From the NCBI RefSeq assembly GCF_007097265.1, contig NZ_VJZP01000014.1, positions 22,569 to 86,568 on the forward strand: a stretch of 64,000 nt of DNA. The letters are read 5' to 3'. Below the pieces are notes generated by a model. The model searched no databases. It saw only the letters and a program-made list of their open reading frames with translations, and had not been told where the DNA came from. The position numbers were made by a program, and so were the translations under genes. This document shows, piece by piece, positions 61,304 through 64,000 of the stretch. The DNA comes from Flavobacterium gawalongense (GTDB lineage: Bacteria; Bacteroidota; Bacteroidia; Flavobacteriales; Flavobacteriaceae). The first letter of the stretch is position 1. Each line of letters opens with the position of its first letter.

Positions 61304-61466
61304 TATGACTATCCGTATAAATAATACTAAAGAAAAATTTCGCCACGAATTCCACAAATTTGACACGAATTAGTGTTTGATTTTTTATTTCAATATGAAA
61401 ATTCGTGACAAATTTGTGGAATTCGTGGCTAAAAAAAAACTATAGTCCGCTTAGCGGACATTCATA
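61304..61466. mobile_element. MITE-like element, copy C (163 bp), inside the Moco operon
   Basis: Ends are TATGACTATCCG and, inverted, TATGAATGTCCG. AAAATAA flanks both sides (61297-61303 and 61467-61473). The interior arms GCCACGAATTCCACAAATTT-G(A/T)CACGAATT are inverted with one mismatch over 30 bp. The right end has GTCCGCTTAGCGGAC as in copy B. It separates moeB from moaE by 187 bp, the largest gap in the operon. Confidence 0.78.
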
Positions 61467-61478
61467 AAAATAACTATC

Positions 61479-61916
61479 ATGAGTAAGAAAACTGTTTTCA
61501 TTCAGGGACCCATTTCTTCGGAATTTATAGGGCAGTCGATTGCGAAACACCAATCAAAAAAGACTATTGGTGCGCACAATATTTTTTTGGGTCAAGTCAG
61601 AGCCGATGAAATTGATGGTAAAACCGTAGCTGCAATTGATTACACCGCTTACGAAGAAATGGCAGACGAAGCTATGACGTTGATAAGAGAGAAAGCTTTC
61701 GCACAATTCGATTTGATTTGCATGCACATTTATCACAGTTTGGGTGTCGTTAAAGCAGGAGAAATCTGTTTGTTTGTCTTTGTTTCGGCAACCAGAAGAA
61801 AGCAAGTGTATGAAGCCACGGAAGCGATTGTGAATTGGATTAAAACAGATGTGCCTATTTTTGGTAAAGAAATATTTGAAAACAGTACTTTTACCTGGAA
61901 GAAAAACACGTTATAA
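61479..61916 (+). CDS. moaE: Molybdopterin synthase catalytic subunit
   Basis: The 145-residue MoaE dimerises and transfers sulphur from MoaD to precursor Z. Visible signatures are GAHNIFLGQVRADEIDGKTV, IDYTAYEEMADEAM, MHIYHSLGVVKAGEICLFVFVSATRRKQVYEATEAIVNWIK and PIFGKEIFENSTFTWKKNT. The active-site lysine region (KTDVPIFGKE) is intact. It lies 12 bp after the copy C element and is followed at once by moaCB (stop and next ATG adjoining). Confidence 0.95.
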   Translation: MSKKTVFIQGPISSEFIGQSIAKHQSKKTIGAHNIFLGQVRADEIDGKTVAAIDYTAYEEMADEAMTLIREKAFAQFDLICMHIYHSLGVVKAGEICLFVFVSATRRKQVYEATEAIVNWIKTDVPIFGKEIFENSTFTWKKNTL

Positions 61917-62831
61917 ATGGTTGATATCACACATAAAATAAGTACGCTCCGAACAGCAACAGCAAAGGCAACAGTAGTTGTGAGTCTTCAGGCCACAATT
62001 GATGCCGTTGTAAATAATCTGGTTCCAAAAGGAAACGTACTGGAAATGGCAAAAACGGCAGGTCTATTTGCAGTGAAAAATACCCATTTATCCATTCCTG
62101 ATTGCCATCCTATTCCAATTGAATTTACATCGGTGGAATATGAAATCAACGAATTAAGTATTGATATTATCTTCAAAGTAAAAACGGTTTATAAAACCGG
62201 AGTTGAGGTCGAGGCGATGCACGGTGCTTCGATTGTGGCGCTTACGATGTACGATATGCTTAAACCAATTGACAAAAATATAGAAATTTCCACGATTAAA
62301 TTAATCAATAAAGAAGGTGGAAAATCGTCTTTCAAAAATAGATTTCCATCCGCAATTAAAGCGGCGGTTTTTGTTTGTTCCGATTCTATTTTTGCAGGAG
62401 ACAAACAAGACCGTTCCGGTAAAATAATCGTTGAAAAACTGGAAGTTTGCGGAGTCGAAACTACGCATTACGAAATCATACCTGATGAAATTGATGTGAT
62501 TCAAGAGCGAACTAAAGCTTTCGCAAAAGAAAATCAATTAATCATTTTTACTGGTGGAACAGGGCTTTCGCCAAGAGATGTTACACCACAAGCATTGGAA
62601 CCGTTATTAGAAACCAGAATTCCAGGAATTGAGGAAGCCGTTCGCAATTATGGGCAACAACGCATGCCGTATTCGATGCTTTCCAGAACAGTCGCGGGAA
62701 CTTTAGGAAATTCGTTGGTATTGGCTTTACCGGGTTCAACCAATGGCGCAAAAGAATCCATGGATGCCATATTTCCTCATGTGCTGCATGTTTTTCATAT
62801 TTTAAAAGGTAAAAATCATGACACCAAATAA
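61917..62831 (+). CDS. MoaC-MogA/MoaB bifunctional molybdopterin synthesis protein
   Basis: The 304-residue fusion has MoaC at the N-terminus (about 1-145: NTHLSIPDCHPIPIEFTSVE, VEVEAMHGASIVALTMYDML, KEGGKS), the cyclic pyranopterin phosphate synthase. A MogA/MoaB-like domain (about 150-300) follows: VFVCSDSIFAGDKQDRSGKI, FTGGTGLSPRDVTPQALEPL and RMPYSMLSRTVAGTLGNSLV-LALPGST. It adenylylates molybdopterin. MoaCB fusions are known from several bacteria. It overlaps moaA by 14 bp. Confidence 0.95.
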   Translation: MVDITHKISTLRTATAKATVVVSLQATIDAVVNNLVPKGNVLEMAKTAGLFAVKNTHLSIPDCHPIPIEFTSVEYEINELSIDIIFKVKTVYKTGVEVEAMHGASIVALTMYDMLKPIDKNIEISTIKLINKEGGKSSFKNRFPSAIKAAVFVCSDSIFAGDKQDRSGKIIVEKLEVCGVETTHYEIIPDEIDVIQERTKAFAKENQLIIFTGGTGLSPRDVTPQALEPLLETRIPGIEEAVRNYGQQRMPYSMLSRTVAGTLGNSLVLALPGSTNGAKESMDAIFPHVLHVFHILKGKNHDTK

Positions 62832-63825
62832 TGCTGTTTTAACGGATGATTTTGGACGTAAACACAACTATTTGCGTATTTCCTTAATTGAGAAGTGCAA
62901 TTTGCGTTGTACCTATTGCATGCCAGCCGATGGAATTGTATTAAGTCCAAAGGCGAGCCTGATGACGGCTGACGAAATTCACGCCATCGCCCAAACATTC
63001 GTCAATAATGGTGTTGATAAAATAAGACTTACCGGCGGAGAACCGTTGTTAAGAAAAGATTTTCCTGAAATAATAGCCAAACTGGCTGCGCTTCAAACCG
63101 AGATTTCCATTACTACAAACGGAATTCTGATTAACAAACATATTGCTATTTTAAAGCAATTTAACGTCAAAAAAATCAACTTGAGTTTAGATACTTTGGT
63201 GGCTTCAAAATTCCATTCCATTACACTTAGAAACCAGTTTCAGAGTGTAATTGATAATTTACACTTATTACTGAATAATGATTTCAAAATCAAAGTAAAT
63301 GTGGTTTTGATCAAAGGGTTCAATGACGATGAAATCATTGATTTTATTAAACTCACCGAGTTTTTACCGATTTCGATTCGGTTTATAGAATTCATGCCTT
63401 TTGCAGGAAATGAGTGGGACAGAAGCAAAATGGTTTCTCAAAATGAAATTCTGGATCAGGTGCAACATCATTTCTCTGAATCGGATTTAGAGAAATTGGA
63501 AGACGATAAAAACTTTACCGCTAGGGAATTCAAAATAAAGAACTATTTGGGAAGCTTTGGTATCATCAGTTCGATAACCAATCCTTTTTGTGATGGCTGT
63601 AATAGAATTCGCCTTACGGCCAATGGAAAAATAAAAAACTGTCTGTTCTCCAACTCCGAAACAGATTTACTGACACCTTTCAGAAATGGCGAAGCGATAG
63701 AAGACTTGATTGCTTTTGCCATTAAAAACAAAAAGAAAGTAAGAGCAGGAATGACTACTATCGAGGACGTAAACAATCCCGCTTTGAATCAAGATAACCG
63801 CAGCATGATTGCTATTGGCGGTTAA
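62818..63825 (+). CDS. moaA: GTP 3',8-cyclase, radical SAM protein MoaA
   Basis: This enzyme catalyses the first committed step of Moco synthesis, converting GTP to 3',8-cyclo-GTP. The 335-residue protein has the radical-SAM cluster motif CNLRCTYC (CxxxCxxC, about 27-34), KIRLTGGEPLLRKDF, and the C-terminal cluster FCDGCNRIRLTANGKIKNCL (CxxCx13C, about 258-275) that binds GTP. The C-terminal end lacks the typical GG but reads MIAIGG, so that Gly-Gly is present as usual. It starts within the moaCB gene. It is the last gene of the operon in the window. Confidence 0.97.
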   Translation: MTPNNAVLTDDFGRKHNYLRISLIEKCNLRCTYCMPADGIVLSPKASLMTADEIHAIAQTFVNNGVDKIRLTGGEPLLRKDFPEIIAKLAALQTEISITTNGILINKHIAILKQFNVKKINLSLDTLVASKFHSITLRNQFQSVIDNLHLLLNNDFKIKVNVVLIKGFNDDEIIDFIKLTEFLPISIRFIEFMPFAGNEWDRSKMVSQNEILDQVQHHFSESDLEKLEDDKNFTAREFKIKNYLGSFGIISSITNPFCDGCNRIRLTANGKIKNCLFSNSETDLLTPFRNGEAIEDLIAFAIKNKKKVRAGMTTIEDVNNPALNQDNRSMIAIGG

Positions 63826-64000
63826 TATCCCACTTTTTTTTAGGAGCTAATCCCGTCATTCATTACAACCCATTTGGTCTCAAACCCTTTTTCTAGGCGC
63901 CGGCAGGAGCTTCTCCCGAAGTGTCCTATCGTGTGGACACATCTTTATGTAAATTCCACCCCTCGGTCAACGATTTAAAGCTTTTTAAACCCAACCATAG
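63826..64000. other. Non-coding right end with repeat-like sequence
   Basis: After moaA the GC content rises. AGGAGCTAATCCCG (63841) and CAGGAGCTTCTCCCG (about 63904) resemble each other as AGGAGCT-N2-TCCCG, a form that recurs in intergenic regions of Flavobacteria. GTGTCC (63921-63926) is inverted as GGACAC (63935-63940). I see no gene; the window ends before the next one. Confidence 0.45.

Overview
The window looks like chromosome from a low-GC member of the Bacteroidota, most likely Flavobacteriaceae and close to Flavobacterium. The support is indirect but consistent: Rho has the long N-terminal insertion typical of the phylum, lipoprotein signals follow the Bacteroidota pattern, promoters fit TTTG-N19-TANNTTTG rather than -35/-10 (clearest before tRNA-His), ribosome-binding sites are weak, and several genes are phylum-typical (DUF4293 beside rho, type II IlvE, BshB1, secreted M49 peptidase, DUF3667, LETM1-related protein). 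No rRNA operon, CRISPR array, complete insertion sequence or prophage is visible.

Layout. 1-15.3 kb: a TPR histidine kinase/NarL-type regulator pair cut by the window edge, DUF4293 divergent from rho, an RsmB-like rRNA methyltransferase, kup, an exported protein with 66-bp repeats, a BNR propeller lipoprotein, an ECF sigma/anti-sigma-like/Spy-like operon, a SRPBCC-GyrI fusion and a dipeptidyl peptidase III. 15.3-24.6 kb: small genes, ilvE, mnmD, oxyR with an apparent dps remnant, carbonic anhydrase, LETM1-related protein, sodC, a broken yihY, META and DUF4251 proteins. 24.6-31.5 kb: a beta-oxidation locus (acyl-CoA dehydrogenase, thiolase, FadN/FadB-like fusion) under a MarR regulator, with an S23-type four-helix-bundle gene between thiolase and fusion. 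31.7-38.2 kb: membrane protein, AAA_14/DUF4143 ATPase, proline iminopeptidase-like lipoprotein, long-chain acyl-CoA synthetase, PAS-LuxR regulator. 38.2-45.4 kb: rhuM bracketed by full-length purL and a second diverged copy of the purL 3' end, then a beta-helix lipoprotein. 45.7-57 kb: menaquinone genes (thioesterase, menF), bshB1, tRNA-His, an orphan PAS kinase, 3-mercaptopyruvate sulfurtransferase, M28 peptidase, DUF3667, dienelactone hydrolase, and an Lrp-type regulator divergent from rocD-arginase. 57.2-63.8 kb: a molybdenum cofactor operon moeA-mobA-cobA-moaD-moeB(rhodanese)-moaE-moaCB-moaA; the SUMT gene in it suggests a link with siroheme and nitrate/nitrite assimilation just outside the window.

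The most unusual material lies between genes. (i) rhuM sits in a roughly 1.36-kb segment whose ends are two copies of the purL tail plus terminator, as if a cassette had entered the 3' end of purL and restored it. Two TTTCCA-N3-TGGAAA palindromes lie before rhuM. (ii) Three 163-227-bp non-coding elements share TATGACTRTCCG-like terminal inverted repeats and are flanked by 7-8-bp direct repeats; they lie at the marR stop codon, upstream of the LuxR gene and inside the Moco operon. One of them interrupts a tandemly duplicated intergenic segment, and the other copy of that segment serves as an empty site. (iii) The interiors of these elements, and several other spacers, are built from CACNNATT-like units repeated every 9-11 bp and then inverted. 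(iv) oxyR appears to have lost its divergent dps partner, of which about 23 codons remain. No database search was possible, so family names rest on motif recognition.
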